A DNA stretch of 64,000 nt from positions 930,001 through 994,000 of the forward strand of contig NZ_SAUN01000001.1 of assembly GCF_004011505.1 (NCBI RefSeq), in the 5' to 3' direction. The DNA comes from Nonomuraea polychroma (GTDB taxonomy: Bacteria > Actinomycetota > Actinomycetes > Streptosporangiales > Streptosporangiaceae). The first letter of the stretch is position 1. Every line of letters begins with the position of its first letter. Position numbers and translations under genes: made by a program. Positions 43,585 through 52,864 of the stretch are shown piece after piece. Below the pieces are notes generated by a model that was not told the DNA's origin, did no database searches, and saw only the letters and a program-made list of their open reading frames with translations.

Positions 43585-44013
43585 ATGACGGTCACGAAAC
43601 GGCGTTTGAGTGGGTTCACGGTGGCGCTGGCCGTTGTAGGACTGTTGTTGCTGTTCGTGTCCGTCCCCGCGCTCGGCCCGGCCATCCGGGCCGCGCGCGC
43701 CGACGGGGTGAGCGGAGTGTTCACTGCCAAGCAACTGCGGTGCGTCCAGCATCCTGGGCACGAGTCCTGCGTCTGGGCCGGGGACTTCGCCTCCGGGGAC
43801 GGGCGGGTCCTGCGGCGCGATGTCGAGCTGTACGGCAGCGATCGCAACGTGCTCGCAGCCGGGCAGACCGCCGAGGCCGTGGACACGGGGCGCGAGTCCC
43901 GCGTCTACGGACCGGACGGCTCAGGAGAGTGGATGTTCACCACGCTCCTCGCGCTGGCCGGGTTGACCGTGCTGATCGTGGCGGCCAGGCGCGTGCGGCG
44001 CTCGCGCGACTGA
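43585..44013 (+). CDS. Small membrane protein with two flanking helices, unknown function
   Basis: 142 residues: an N-terminal helix (about 10-30, FTVALAVVGLLLLFVSVPAL), an external domain of about 75 residues with a Cys pair (RCVQHPGHESCVWAGDF) that could form a disulfide, and a C-terminal helix (about 115-133) ending in arginines. The topology suggests a membrane-tethered extracytoplasmic loop. I do not recognise the family. It follows the histidine-rich membrane protein by 9 bases and is likely its operon partner. Confidence 0.65.
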   Translation: MTVTKRRLSGFTVALAVVGLLLLFVSVPALGPAIRAARADGVSGVFTAKQLRCVQHPGHESCVWAGDFASGDGRVLRRDVELYGSDRNVLAAGQTAEAVDTGRESRVYGPDGSGEWMFTTLLALAGLTVLIVAARRVRRSRD

Positions 44014-44019
44014 CGCCCG

Positions 44020-45150
44020 TCAGCGGGCGTCCACACGGGCCTCGCCGTACGGCACCAGCCTGACCGGACCCGCAAGGCCGTACGGCTGGCGGGTCAGGCC
44101 ACCGTAGACGGCCGGGTCGGCGACGCGGAGCCGGTTGCCGAGCGGTGTCGCCACCTCCACCTGCAGGGTCCTGACGCCGCGCCCGAGGTCCACGACGGGG
44201 TTGAGCTGGTTGACCGGGTCCAGGCGGCGGCCGTCGACGCGCACCCGGCAGGTGTCGGTCACCTCGCCGAAGTCCAGGTACGCCCCGCCCTCCACGCGGA
44301 CGTCGGTGGTGTAACGGCCGATGCCCGAGACGTCGGCCAGCTCTGGAATGTCCGACCACGGGGTGAGCCGGTCGAGATCCAGCCGGTGCGCGACCGTGCC
44401 CTCCGGCCGCCAGTCCTCCACTTCCAGCCGCCACGACGACAGCACCACCGGCTCGGGCACCGGCCCGATGACGGAGGTGACGGTCCGGCCGTCGGACAGC
44501 GTGGTCGTGTACGTCCCCGAGCGGGAGGCGCGGACCACCAGAGCGCCCCCGTCGTATCTGACCAGGCCCGCGTCCGTCGCGACCACGTGCGGCGCTGTCC
44601 GCGCCGGGGTCCCGAACAGGCCGGGACGGCCGATGGCCACGACCATCGACTCGCCCGGCAGCAGCGCCACCCGCAGCCGGATCCCGTCGCCGTCCGCCCC
44701 ATGATGGACCACCTGCTGGACCCGCCCCGTCCACGGGTCCAGCAGGTACGGCACCCCGTCCCGGGGCCGTTCGGGCCAGCGTGACCTCGTGGTCGATCCG
44801 AGCCACCGGCGGCTTGGGGTTCTCGACGTGTTTGCCGTTGCACAGGTAGTAGTAGTCCACGTCACCGGCCACGCGGCGGGCCGTGAGCAGCGTGGACGCG
44901 GTGGCGTACCGGACGTCGGGGCGCACGCCGAGCGCGGCCGGCGCCGCGGGGACGTCGGCCTGGCGGCGACCATGCGTACGGACGGGGCCGTCAGCAACTC
45001 ACCGATCAGGGTCCGGAGCCGCTCGTTCTCACCGTCGCGGGCGACGACCGGCACGGAGGCGGCACGCCAGTCACCGAGCAGCACGATCGGCAGTCCAGCC
45101 TCCGCGTACTCCAGCAGCCGCCGTGCCACATCGACGGTCATCGTGCACTC
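44020..45150 (-). pseudogene. GH106-type alpha-L-rhamnosidase pseudogene
   Basis: The last 235 residues are an intact GH106 C-terminal region (GVPYLLDPWTGRVQQV, VLSSWRLEVEDWRPEG, GIGRYTTDVRVEGGAYLDFG, LQVEVATPLGNRLR, YGLAGPVRLVPYG). Upstream, VARRLLEYAEAGLPIVLLGD runs in the same frame. Between them the matching sequence (GVRPDVRYATASTLLTARRV, then AGDVDYYYLCNGKH) is in another frame, so shifts occur near 44,980 and 44,770. The large N-terminal catalytic part of this roughly 1000-residue family is missing. It lies at the end of the sugar importer operon. Confidence 0.75.
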
Positions 45151-45228
45151 GTTCGCGTAGAACTCGCCACGTCGGCGCGGTTCGCGGGGCGCCGGCCCCA
45201 TGGGGACCGGCGCCCTGTCAACGGACGG

Positions 45229-47037
45229 TCAGCCGGGGATCGGGTAGGGGAACGCGCTGGTCACGCCGATCTTGTCGTACTCCATCTTGGAGGCGTCGAA
45301 GCCGGCGGCCCAGTTGGCGTTCTTGACCTCGTTGCACTGGTAGCTCTGGTACTTGTCGTCGCTGACCTTGCCGACCTCGATGTTCTCGAAGGAGAACCCG
45401 CAGCCGCCGGCGTCCATGTGCACCCCGCGCGTGCCGCTGTCCGGCATCGCGCCGGCGGGGTCGTTGATGACGTCGCCGATCACCATCTGCGCGACGTGGT
45501 TGTCGATCTCGTGCGGATCGGAGTTGGAGACGCCGTAGGTGTAGAAGGCCCCCATGTCGCCGCTGTCCAGCCCGGCCTCCTCGATGCGGATGTAGGAGAA
45601 CCGGTTGTTGCGCGCGTAGTTGTCCTCGTCCTTGACCTCCGGACGGACCTCGAGGCTGATGCCGTAGCGGGCGCTGTGCTTGACGACGATGTTGCTGACC
45701 ACGTTGTTGCCGGTGCTCAGCAGCTCGATGCCGGCCGCGTCGCCGGGGACCAGCTCGCCGACGTGGTAGATGTAGTTATTCGAGATCGTGTGATGTCCGG
45801 AAATGTCTCCCTCTCCTGGGTATCCGCCCTCCACCTTGATGCCGTCGGCGCCGATGTTCTCCAGCAGGCTGTCGGACACCTTGACCCGCTCGTTCGCGAA
45901 CAACATGTAGACGCCCATGAAGCCGCTGTCGGACAGCCGTAACCTGGTCAGGTCGACGTCCCTGGTGTTGGTCAGCGTGATCATGCCGAACCGGTTGCGC
46001 GGCATCTCGATCTGCCGGTCGTAGACCGGATACTTGTGCTCGTAGCCGGAGTCGCCCTCGCTGATCCACCCGGCGCGATACCAGTCCACGAAGTCGGAGT
46101 ACTGCAACGCCAGCCCGTCGAAGGCGACGTTCTGCACGCGCCGGTCGGGGGAGGAACCGGCCAGCGAGATGATCGTCTTCACGGTCGGGGCCATGACCTT
46201 GTCGATCGACGTACGCGGCCAGTAGTAGACCTCACTGTTGGCGAAGTCGAAGTAGTACTCGCCCGGCTGGTCCAGGAACCGCAGCGTGTTCTGCAGGAAG
46301 TAGCGCGAGCCGCTGCGGCTGTTGACGAACGAGTAGCGGGCCCAGTGGTTGAGCGTGAAGAAGTTCTTGCGGAAGTCGGCGCCGCCCAGCGGCACGGTGT
46401 CGGTGAACCAGCTCCACGAGCCGCCCGACCAGACCACGATCTGGGAGTTCCGGTCGAAGTCGGCGTCCCACTCCTTCGGCACGTCCTCCGGCTTGAAGTA
46501 CAGCCATTGGCGCACCGCCTCCTTCTCCGGCTCGCCCAGCACGGAGAACAGGTAGGGCGACCACAGGTCGTCGCTGGTGCGGTTCGGGTAGCGGGCGGTG
46601 GTGGCGCGCTTGCCGTCCTCGAAGAGCGTGTAGAAGGTCCGGTCGATCTTGGTCTTGTAAATGGTGTCGGTGTGCTTCTGCCAGCCGGTCAACGGCCTGG
46701 CGCCGAGCAGGCGGGCCTTTCCGGGGCCGTCGGCGCTCCGGTAGATGATCTTGTGACCGTTCTCGCCGGAGTCGGCCTCGGTGAAGGTGATGGTCTTGTC
46801 CACGACGTAGTCGCCGCTCTTGACGTTGACGACGATGTCGCACTTCTGCTGCCGCTTCTTCGTGCGCAGTTGGTCGCGGGCCTGCTCGATGGACTTCCAC
46901 GGGCGCTGGGCGCTGCCGTCGCCCCGGTCGCTTCCCGCCGGGGAGACGTAGTAGTCGCACGAAGGCCTGTCCGCCGGCGCCGGGGTCGCAACCCCGCCCA
47001 GGAGTAAGACGATCGCGCCCAAGGACCTGAGGATCAC
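45229..47037 (-). CDS. Secreted GH141-like right-handed parallel beta-helix protein
   Basis: 602 residues with a signal peptide (about 1-22). The start of the mature protein, CDYYVSPAGSDRGDGSAQRP, then KSIEQARDQLR, is the standard opening of GH141-like and related parallel beta-helix carbohydrases. The helix rungs follow (ITLTNTRDVDLTRLRLSDSG, SDSLLENIGADGIKVEGGY, SNNYIYHVGELVPGDAAGIE). GH141 includes an alpha-L-fucosidase of rhamnogalacturonan II and a xylanase. GTG 47037 has AAGGAGA six bases upstream and overlaps the stop of the RraA gene (GTGA). With the fucose genes nearby an alpha-fucosidase role is plausible. Confidence 0.78.
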   Translation of the reverse strand: MILRSLGAIVLLLGGVATPAPADRPSCDYYVSPAGSDRGDGSAQRPWKSIEQARDQLRTKKRQQKCDIVVNVKSGDYVVDKTITFTEADSGENGHKIIYRSADGPGKARLLGARPLTGWQKHTDTIYKTKIDRTFYTLFEDGKRATTARYPNRTSDDLWSPYLFSVLGEPEKEAVRQWLYFKPEDVPKEWDADFDRNSQIVVWSGGSWSWFTDTVPLGGADFRKNFFTLNHWARYSFVNSRSGSRYFLQNTLRFLDQPGEYYFDFANSEVYYWPRTSIDKVMAPTVKTIISLAGSSPDRRVQNVAFDGLALQYSDFVDWYRAGWISEGDSGYEHKYPVYDRQIEMPRNRFGMITLTNTRDVDLTRLRLSDSGFMGVYMLFANERVKVSDSLLENIGADGIKVEGGYPGEGDISGHHTISNNYIYHVGELVPGDAAGIELLSTGNNVVSNIVVKHSARYGISLEVRPEVKDEDNYARNNRFSYIRIEEAGLDSGDMGAFYTYGVSNSDPHEIDNHVAQMVIGDVINDPAGAMPDSGTRGVHMDAGGCGFSFENIEVGKVSDDKYQSYQCNEVKNANWAAGFDASKMEYDKIGVTSAFPYPIPG

Positions 47038-47801
47038 TGGCTCTCCTTTACCGCCCGCCACCGCTCGTACTCGGCGCGGGTCTCGGGGGTGAGGGGGTAG
47101 TAGTCCGACAGGGCGCCGCCCTCCTCGATGCGGGCCCGGCTGTAGCGCTCCCACTGCTCGTGATCGGCCGCCGCCTCCAGCACCGACTGCGCGCGCCGGC
47201 GCGGCACCACCACGGCTCCGTCGTCGTCGGCCACGACCAGGTCGCCGGGCAGCGCGAGCGCCCCGCCGACCGCCACGGGCACGTCGTACGCCCACGGGAA
47301 CAGCTCCGCCTGCGAGGCGTAGTGCGGCGTGGCCCCCGTGGACCAGATCGGCACGTTCAGCCCGCGCACCCTCGGCAGGTCCCTGATCCGGCCGTCCACG
47401 ACGATGCCCGCGCCGCCCTTGCGCTTGAAGTAGCGCACCAGCATGTCGCCGAAGCAGCCGGTGTACGCGCTGCCGTACGCCTGCACGAGCAGCACGTCGC
47501 CGGGCTCGATTCGCTCCAGCACGGCCCACAGCGCGGTGTGCCGCTCCACGTACTCCTGGCCGAGCCCGGAGGCGACGTCCTCGCGCTGCGGCATGAACTG
47601 CAGCGTGCGCACCCGGCCGGCGATCTTCTGCCCTTGGGCGAGGGGACGAGGTCCCTCGATGAAGGTCCGCCGGATGCCTTGGGCGTGCAGTTTGGCGCAG
47701 GCGGTGGCCGAGCTGATCCGCGACAGCCCCTCCACGAGGACGGGATCGGGTTCGGCGGGCAGCGGCCCGCGAACAGGCAGATCCCAGATGGCGTCGTCCA
47801 T
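47034..47801 (-). CDS. RraA-family protein (aldolase-like)
   Basis: 255 residues. The RraA fold signature is clear: SATACAKLHAQGIRRTFIEG, PGDVLLVQAYGSAYTGCFGD, and GGAGIVVDGRIRDLPRVRGL with the Arg-Asp pair that binds the metal and oxaloacetate in the hydroxymethyl-oxoglutarate aldolase/decarboxylase branch. The branch that inhibits RNase E lacks aldolase activity; the genomic setting favours an enzyme acting on a keto-acid from sugar breakdown. ATG 47801 follows AGGAGATAC. The frame is open far upstream but only this part is conserved. It is coupled to the beta-helix gene by GTGA. Confidence 0.82.
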   Translation of the reverse strand: MDDAIWDLPVRGPLPAEPDPVLVEGLSRISSATACAKLHAQGIRRTFIEGPRPLAQGQKIAGRVRTLQFMPQREDVASGLGQEYVERHTALWAVLERIEPGDVLLVQAYGSAYTGCFGDMLVRYFKRKGGAGIVVDGRIRDLPRVRGLNVPIWSTGATPHYASQAELFPWAYDVPVAVGGALALPGDLVVADDDGAVVVPRRRAQSVLEAAADHEQWERYSRARIEEGGALSDYYPLTPETRAEYERWRAVKESQ

Positions 47802-47851
47802 GTATCTCCTCATCAGTGCTGGTACGACTCGACTCGGTGGTGCGGTGCGAT

Positions 47852-49789
47852 TCAGTAGTGCTGGTGCGACGGCGTGCGGACGCGCGCGGTCGTGTGCAGG
47901 TCGAGCCGGATGCGGCGGCCGGGCGGCAGCTCCACGAGCAGCCGCGGCCCGCCCACCGTCACCTCCTGCTCGGTCTCGGTGATCGGGGGAGAGGTGTAGG
48001 AACGCGGGTCGCCCGGGTAGGCGTCGTCGCCGGCCTGGGAGGCGACCACGCTGTCGATGCGGTGCTCGCCGAACGCGCCGGCCTGCACCACGACCCTGCG
48101 GGTGCGGGTCAGGCCCAGGTTGGCCAGCTCGACGCGGACGCCGCCGGGGCGTACCGAGTCGACCAGCGCGGCCACGTCCGGCGGCAGGCCCGGGCGGTGG
48201 CGGTCGGCGTCGAAGTACGCCAGCCTGGCCGCCAGCAGCCCGCCGTTGTAGAGCACCTGCGGGGTGCCGGTGACCAGCTGCAGCAGCGCCTCGGTGAGCA
48301 CGGGGTTGAGCCGCTGCCAGTGGTGCACGTGGATGGCGGCCGGGTCGGCGTCGTCGGCCTCGATGAGCGCCATCCGCCGCCGCACCTGGCCGAGCGCGGT
48401 GGTCAGCATCGCCTCGGGGAAGCCGGGGTTGGCGCCGCGCAGGAACTCCAGCCACGGCGCCTCGTGCCCGGCCTCCTCCTTGTTGCGGAACGGCCGCACC
48501 GTGGCCCAGTCATAGCCGGAGGCCGCCCGCAGCCGGTCGATCCTGGCGGCGTCCCCACGCCCCAGTGAGGCGTGCCAGAGCCAGACCGGCAGGCCCAGCT
48601 GCGGAGGCTGGAAGTCGAACCAGCCCCGGTCGTCGTGCCGGTTGGGCACCAGCATGGTCGGCTTGCCCGCCTCGTCGCCCAGCTCGGCCAGCCAGCGGTC
48701 GCTGATGCTCATCTCCGTCTCCGTGACAGCGGCCTTGATCGCGTGGCCGTACACGGTCTCCAGAGGGTCGCGGCCGATGGCCAGCGCGTCGTCGTCGCCG
48801 GTCAGCAGGTGGGCGTTGACCGCGGCGATCGCGGCGGCGGCGCCCACGCTGTAGAGGCCGTGCGGCCACTGCCAGCCGTAGTTGCCGCCGTACCAGCGGC
48901 CGCCGTGCAGCTCGCCGACGATGCCCGACGGGCCCACGTTGTCGGGCAGGATCCCGTTGTTGGCCTCGGCGCGCCGCTGCCAGGCGTCGATGTAGCGGAG
49001 CGCCCAGTCGCGGTAGCGGTCGTCGCCGTCGTACAGCCAGGCGTTGACGGCCAGGCTGGTCGCGGCCAGGTTGACGGCGACGTCGCCGCGACCGATGCGC
49101 TCGCTCATCGCCGCGCCCATGCGGGCGGCGTTGTGCGGGTCGGCCAGGTCGTCCCACTCCGTGATGCCCGGCAGGTCGCGCAGCGGCAGACCGTACGGCC
49201 GCATGCTGACGAGGTCCGTGTGGTAGGACGCCCACTCCCACTGCAGGCCGTAGCGGGGGCCGCCGGCGCCGTTGTGCGGGGCCCGGATGATGTCGTGCTC
49301 GGCGTCGTAGTTCGCCGAGCCCGGCAGGTACAGGTCGGCGAAGCGGTGCGCCCGCTCCCGGAACCGTTCGTCGCGCGGGTCGGCCGCGCAGATGCCGTAG
49401 AACAGCAGCAGCGACTCGCCCTGGTGGAACCAGTCGTAGCCGCGCTCGAACTCGTCCACCAGGTAGCCCAGCTCGGTGAGCTGCGCGGTGACGCCCTCCC
49501 AGTGGTGCTTGGACTGGTCGAGCAGGTCGTCGGCGCCGCCCAGCTGGTAGAGCGCCGGCCAGTTGAAGAACGCCTCGTAGAAGTCGTCGGCGCCGTCCCG
49601 GTCGGCGGCGGTGCCGTGGTAGATGAGCCGCCCGTCGGGCCCGCAGTAGCGGGCCGCGAAGGCCCGCCAGGCCTCGTCGAGCGTGTCGAACAGCCTGCGC
49701 TCGAGCACCGCCCAGGCCGGCGGCTCGCCGAGCGGGACGGTCGCGTGGACGGTCGGACCGCTTGCGGGTCCCGGGCGTACGGTCCGCAT
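47852..49789 (-). CDS. Unknown 645-aa protein of the sugar importer operon, probably alpha/alpha toroid
   Basis: No family is recognised with confidence. There is no signal peptide. The first 480 residues are helical with repeated aromatic-rich helix pairs (FDTLDEAWRAFAARYCG, YDWFHQGESLLLFYGICAA, YGLQWEWASYHTDLVSMRPY, NYGWQWPHGLYSVGAAAAIA), the pattern of six-hairpin glycosidases and lyases. The last 130 residues are beta-rich (VRVELANLGLTRTRRVVVQA), like the C-terminal sandwich of such enzymes. ATG 49789 lies three bases past the permease stop. A cytoplasmic glycoside hydrolase or lyase acting on the imported oligosaccharide is the best guess. Confidence 0.65.
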   Translation of the reverse strand: MRTVRPGPASGPTVHATVPLGEPPAWAVLERRLFDTLDEAWRAFAARYCGPDGRLIYHGTAADRDGADDFYEAFFNWPALYQLGGADDLLDQSKHHWEGVTAQLTELGYLVDEFERGYDWFHQGESLLLFYGICAADPRDERFRERAHRFADLYLPGSANYDAEHDIIRAPHNGAGGPRYGLQWEWASYHTDLVSMRPYGLPLRDLPGITEWDDLADPHNAARMGAAMSERIGRGDVAVNLAATSLAVNAWLYDGDDRYRDWALRYIDAWQRRAEANNGILPDNVGPSGIVGELHGGRWYGGNYGWQWPHGLYSVGAAAAIAAVNAHLLTGDDDALAIGRDPLETVYGHAIKAAVTETEMSISDRWLAELGDEAGKPTMLVPNRHDDRGWFDFQPPQLGLPVWLWHASLGRGDAARIDRLRAASGYDWATVRPFRNKEEAGHEAPWLEFLRGANPGFPEAMLTTALGQVRRRMALIEADDADPAAIHVHHWQRLNPVLTEALLQLVTGTPQVLYNGGLLAARLAYFDADRHRPGLPPDVAALVDSVRPGGVRVELANLGLTRTRRVVVQAGAFGEHRIDSVVASQAGDDAYPGDPRSYTSPPITETEQEVTVGGPRLLVELPPGRRIRLDLHTTARVRTPSHQHY

Positions 49790-49791
49790 CT

Positions 49792-50598
49792 TCAACCTTT
49801 CGTCGCACCTGTGGTGAGGCCGCTGATGATGTGCCGTTGCATGAAGACGAAGAAGACGAGCAGGGGAACGATGGCGAGCAGCAGCGTCGGGAAGACCACC
49901 GTGTAGTCGGTGGAGTACTGGCTGACCGCCGCGTACACGCCGGTCGTCACCGTGTAGAGGCCGCTGCCGGGGCCCAGGATGATCTGCGGGTTCACGAAGT
50001 CGTTCCACACCGAGAAGGTGTTGAGGATGACCATCGTGGCCACCGCGGGCCGCATCAGCGGGAAGACGATCCGCCAGAAGGTGCGCAGCCGCCCGGCCCC
50101 GTCCACGGCCGCCGCCTGGTCGAGCACGGCCGGGATGGTGGCGATGTAGCCGGCGTACAGGAAGATCGAGAAGGGTAGCGTTAACACGGTCTCGAACAGG
50201 ACGAACCCACGGATGGTGCCCATCAGGCCGAGGGTCTTGAGCACGTACACGACCGGGATGACCAGCACCTGCCCCGGGATGAACGTCCCGGCCAGGAAGA
50301 ACAACATCAGGATGCGGAACCTGCGCTTGGGGCTGCGCGCGATCACGTACGCGGCGGGGGCGGCCAGCAGCACCGACAACACGTTGACCGCCACCACGAA
50401 CAACAACGTGACCGCGTACCCCTTGACCACGTTGAACTGCGGGTTCGTCAGCGCCCTGCCCAGCGGTTCGAGGGTGAGGCCACCGAGCCCGAACGGTTCG
50501 GCGAGGATGTCCTGCTGGCCCTTGAACGCGTTGACCGTCAGCACGTAGAGCGGCACCAGCATGAACGCGACGGTGACCCAGAGGAAGGACTTTCTCAT
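49792..50598 (-). CDS. Carbohydrate ABC transporter permease (MalG-type)
   Basis: 268 residues with six membrane helices. The cytoplasmic EAA loop that docks the ATPase is AAAVDGAGRLRTFWRIVFPLMRPA (given here in two parts: AAAVDGAGRLR, TFWRIVFPLMRP). Together with the preceding permease it forms the channel of a CUT1-family importer. ATG 50598 overlaps the upstream permease stop (ATGA). No ATPase gene is nearby; actinomycete CUT1 systems commonly share an MsiK ATPase encoded elsewhere. Confidence 0.92.
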   Translation of the reverse strand: MRKSFLWVTVAFMLVPLYVLTVNAFKGQQDILAEPFGLGGLTLEPLGRALTNPQFNVVKGYAVTLLFVVAVNVLSVLLAAPAAYVIARSPKRRFRILMLFFLAGTFIPGQVLVIPVVYVLKTLGLMGTIRGFVLFETVLTLPFSIFLYAGYIATIPAVLDQAAAVDGAGRLRTFWRIVFPLMRPAVATMVILNTFSVWNDFVNPQIILGPGSGLYTVTTGVYAAVSQYSTDYTVVFPTLLLAIVPLLVFFVFMQRHIISGLTTGATKG

Positions 50599-51530
50599 TG
50601 GTGCACCGCCAGCTCGCCGCGCCTGCGCAGCTTCGTCACCACGAACGCCAGCGCCGCCGTCACCAGCATCAGGATCACCGACTGCGCCGAGCCGAATCCG
50701 AGGCGGGCGTCGTGGAAGGAGTTCCACAGGATGAGGTAGGCGACGGTCTGCGTCTGCCCGGCCGGGCCGCCCGCCGTCAGCGACACCACCAGGTCGTACG
50801 TCTTCAGCAGCGTCACCAGCGACAACACGATGTTGATCGTCACGGAGGGCCCGAGCGCCGGCAGCGTCACGTGCCGGAACACCTGCCACCGCGTCGCCCC
50901 GTCGATCCGCGCCGCCTCGATCAGCGAAAGCGGCACCGCCTGCAGTCCCGCCAGGTAGAGCACGACGTTGACGCCGAACCCGGCCCACACCAGCACCGCG
51001 ATCATGGTGACCGTGGCCCACACCGGGTCGGACAGGAACGGGATCACCTCCCCGCCCCAGGTGGTGACGAGGTTGTTGACCGCGCCGGTGGTCCCGAGGA
51101 TGGCCGACCACAGGAAGCCCACCACCAGGGCGCTCAGCACGTGCGGATAGAACAGCACGATCCGGAAGAAGGTGTTGGCCCGCGAGGCGCCGTTCACCAG
51201 CAGCGCGAAGCCGAGTCCGAGGAGGTTCAGCGCGGCCGTGCCCGCCGCGGCGATCAGCAGGGTGACCAGGGCGGCGCGGCGTAGCTCGGGGTCGTCGAGC
51301 AGGTCGGCGTAGTTGGCGGCGCCGACGAAGGCCGGGGTGGCGCTGAAGCCGTCCCAGTCGGTCAGGCTGAGGTAGAAGGCCAGACCGACCGGGATGATGA
51401 GCATCACCGTGTAGAGGACGGCGGCGGGACCGACCATGACCGCGGTGACCAGGCCGTCATGGCGCTTCCTCTTCGGCTTCTCGGCGACGGCTCGGGGCAC
51501 GACGGGGGGTGCTTCTCGGGTGAGGGTCAT
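50595..51530 (-). CDS. Carbohydrate ABC transporter permease (MalF-type)
   Basis: 311 residues with a cytoplasmic N-terminus, then six helices beginning AVMVGPAAVLYTVMLIIPVG and LAFYLSLTDWDGFS. The EAA motif is IEAARIDGATRWQVFRHVTL. It is the partner of the MalG-type permease. Its ATG overlaps the stop of the binding-protein gene (ATGA), so all three transporter genes are translationally coupled. Confidence 0.92.
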   Translation of the reverse strand: MTLTREAPPVVPRAVAEKPKRKRHDGLVTAVMVGPAAVLYTVMLIIPVGLAFYLSLTDWDGFSATPAFVGAANYADLLDDPELRRAALVTLLIAAAGTAALNLLGLGFALLVNGASRANTFFRIVLFYPHVLSALVVGFLWSAILGTTGAVNNLVTTWGGEVIPFLSDPVWATVTMIAVLVWAGFGVNVVLYLAGLQAVPLSLIEAARIDGATRWQVFRHVTLPALGPSVTINIVLSLVTLLKTYDLVVSLTAGGPAGQTQTVAYLILWNSFHDARLGFGSAQSVILMLVTAALAFVVTKLRRRGELAVHQ

Positions 51531-52798
51531 GAGCGGCCGGCCAGCCAGCGGTCCACGCCCTCGGCCGCCTCCTTGGGCGACTTGCCCACATACAGGCCCT
51601 GGACCTCGCTGTTCCAGGCGGCGTTGAAGCCCTTGGGGAGGGTCGCGTCGCCGTACCCCTCGCCCTGCGGAACCCCGGACGGCGCGTTGTCGAGGATCTC
51701 CTGCACCTGCTTCTCCAGCGACGTGAACTCACGCTCGACGCCGGTGCGGAAGTTGCCGTCCTGCTTCAGCTGGCTCTTGACCGCGGCCGGGTCGGTGACG
51801 AGCCACTGGACCAGCTTGAGCGCCGCGTCCTTGTTCGGGGTGGACTTCAGGATCATGTACGGGGCCGCGAGCGTGGCGCCCTGCGGGCCGGGGTAGGCCT
51901 GCCCCTTGTCGACCGGGGCGGGGAAGACGCCGACCTCGAAGTCCTTCTGGGCCTTGGCCTCGGCGGCGGTGAACCAGCTCCCCATGACGTACATGGCCGA
52001 CTTGCCGGACAGGAACGCGGTCTCCGCGTCGGCGTACTTCATGCCGAGGGCGTTCTTGTCGACGTACCCCTTGTCGATCCAGATGCGGTAGCGCTCCAGG
52101 TAGGGCAGCAACGACTCGCCGGCCTTGACCTTGCCCGCCTTGACGTCCTGCTGCCAGGCGGGGTGGAGCTGGGCCCGGCTCGGGTTGGACAGCTGGAGCA
52201 GCTGCAGCCCGGTGAGGAAGTCGCCGCCCGTCTGCAGCGGCAGGTAGCCGGCGTCCTTGAGCTTGCCCATGGCCGCGTCGAACTCGTCGAACGTCGTCGG
52301 CGGCCGGTCGATCCCGGCCTTGTCGAAGGCGCTCTTGTTGTAGAAGACCAGCGACTGCGCCTGCACGCCGACGCCGACCGTGTAGATCTTGCCGCCCAGC
52401 TTGGCCTGCTGGGCGAGCGGCGTGTCCTTGGCCCACGGCTGGTCGGTCAGATCGAGCATCTGCTTGGCCAGCGTCTCGTCGGCCATCAGCGTCTCGACCA
52501 CGTCCGGGGCGTTGCCCGCGGCGAGCTGCTGCGGCAGCGTGTCCGCCACGCCCTTGCCGGTTGGGGCCTCGATCTTGACGTCGATGCCCGGGTTGGCCTG
52601 CTCGAACGGCTTGACCAGCCCGTCCCAGTAGGCCTGGGTGAGGTTGGGGCTGATGTTGACCAGCATCCTGACCGTGACCTGGCCGCCCCCGCTCTGCTGC
52701 GCTGTCGAGTTGTCCGCGAAGCCGCCTCCGCCGCATGCGGTGAGCAAGAAGAGACAGGCGACGGCGGGCAGGGCGAGGGATGGACGGGGGGAACGCAT
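51527..52798 (-). CDS. Extracellular sugar-binding lipoprotein (CUT1 family)
   Basis: 423 residues. Lipobox LTAC at about Cys21 (CLFLLTACGGGG), then the family 1 solute-binding fold: ITVRML-like VTVRMLVNISPNLTQAYWDG, FEQANPGIDVKIEAPTG, APDVVETLMADETLAKQML, SGKSAMYVMGSWFTAAEA. It captures an oligosaccharide and hands it to the two permeases. TTGGAGGTG precedes ATG 52798. The gene leads a leftward operon with the permeases, the 645-aa protein, RraA, the beta-helix enzyme and the rhamnosidase remnant; the substrate is therefore likely a pectin-derived or fucosylated oligosaccharide. Confidence 0.9.
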   Translation of the reverse strand: MRSPRPSLALPAVACLFLLTACGGGGFADNSTAQQSGGGQVTVRMLVNISPNLTQAYWDGLVKPFEQANPGIDVKIEAPTGKGVADTLPQQLAAGNAPDVVETLMADETLAKQMLDLTDQPWAKDTPLAQQAKLGGKIYTVGVGVQAQSLVFYNKSAFDKAGIDRPPTTFDEFDAAMGKLKDAGYLPLQTGGDFLTGLQLLQLSNPSRAQLHPAWQQDVKAGKVKAGESLLPYLERYRIWIDKGYVDKNALGMKYADAETAFLSGKSAMYVMGSWFTAAEAKAQKDFEVGVFPAPVDKGQAYPGPQGATLAAPYMILKSTPNKDAALKLVQWLVTDPAAVKSQLKQDGNFRTGVEREFTSLEKQVQEILDNAPSGVPQGEGYGDATLPKGFNAAWNSEVQGLYVGKSPKEAAEGVDRWLAGRS

Positions 52799-52864
52799 CG
52801 CACCTCCAAGGGGGCGAGATCTGCGACGCCTTTTAATGGGTCGTTACTCGATTAGCGATTATTT

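Noticed and set aside
47038..47529. Extending the beta-helix protein upstream to 47529
   Set aside because: The added sequence is an out-of-frame reading of the RraA gene. The signal peptide and AAGGAGA site fix the start at 47037.
47802..48455. A 473-aa protein formed by extending the RraA frame upstream
   Set aside because: The upstream 218 codons are antisense-type low-complexity sequence overlapping the 645-aa gene on the same strand in another frame. Only the part from 47801 with AGGAGATAC upstream is RraA.
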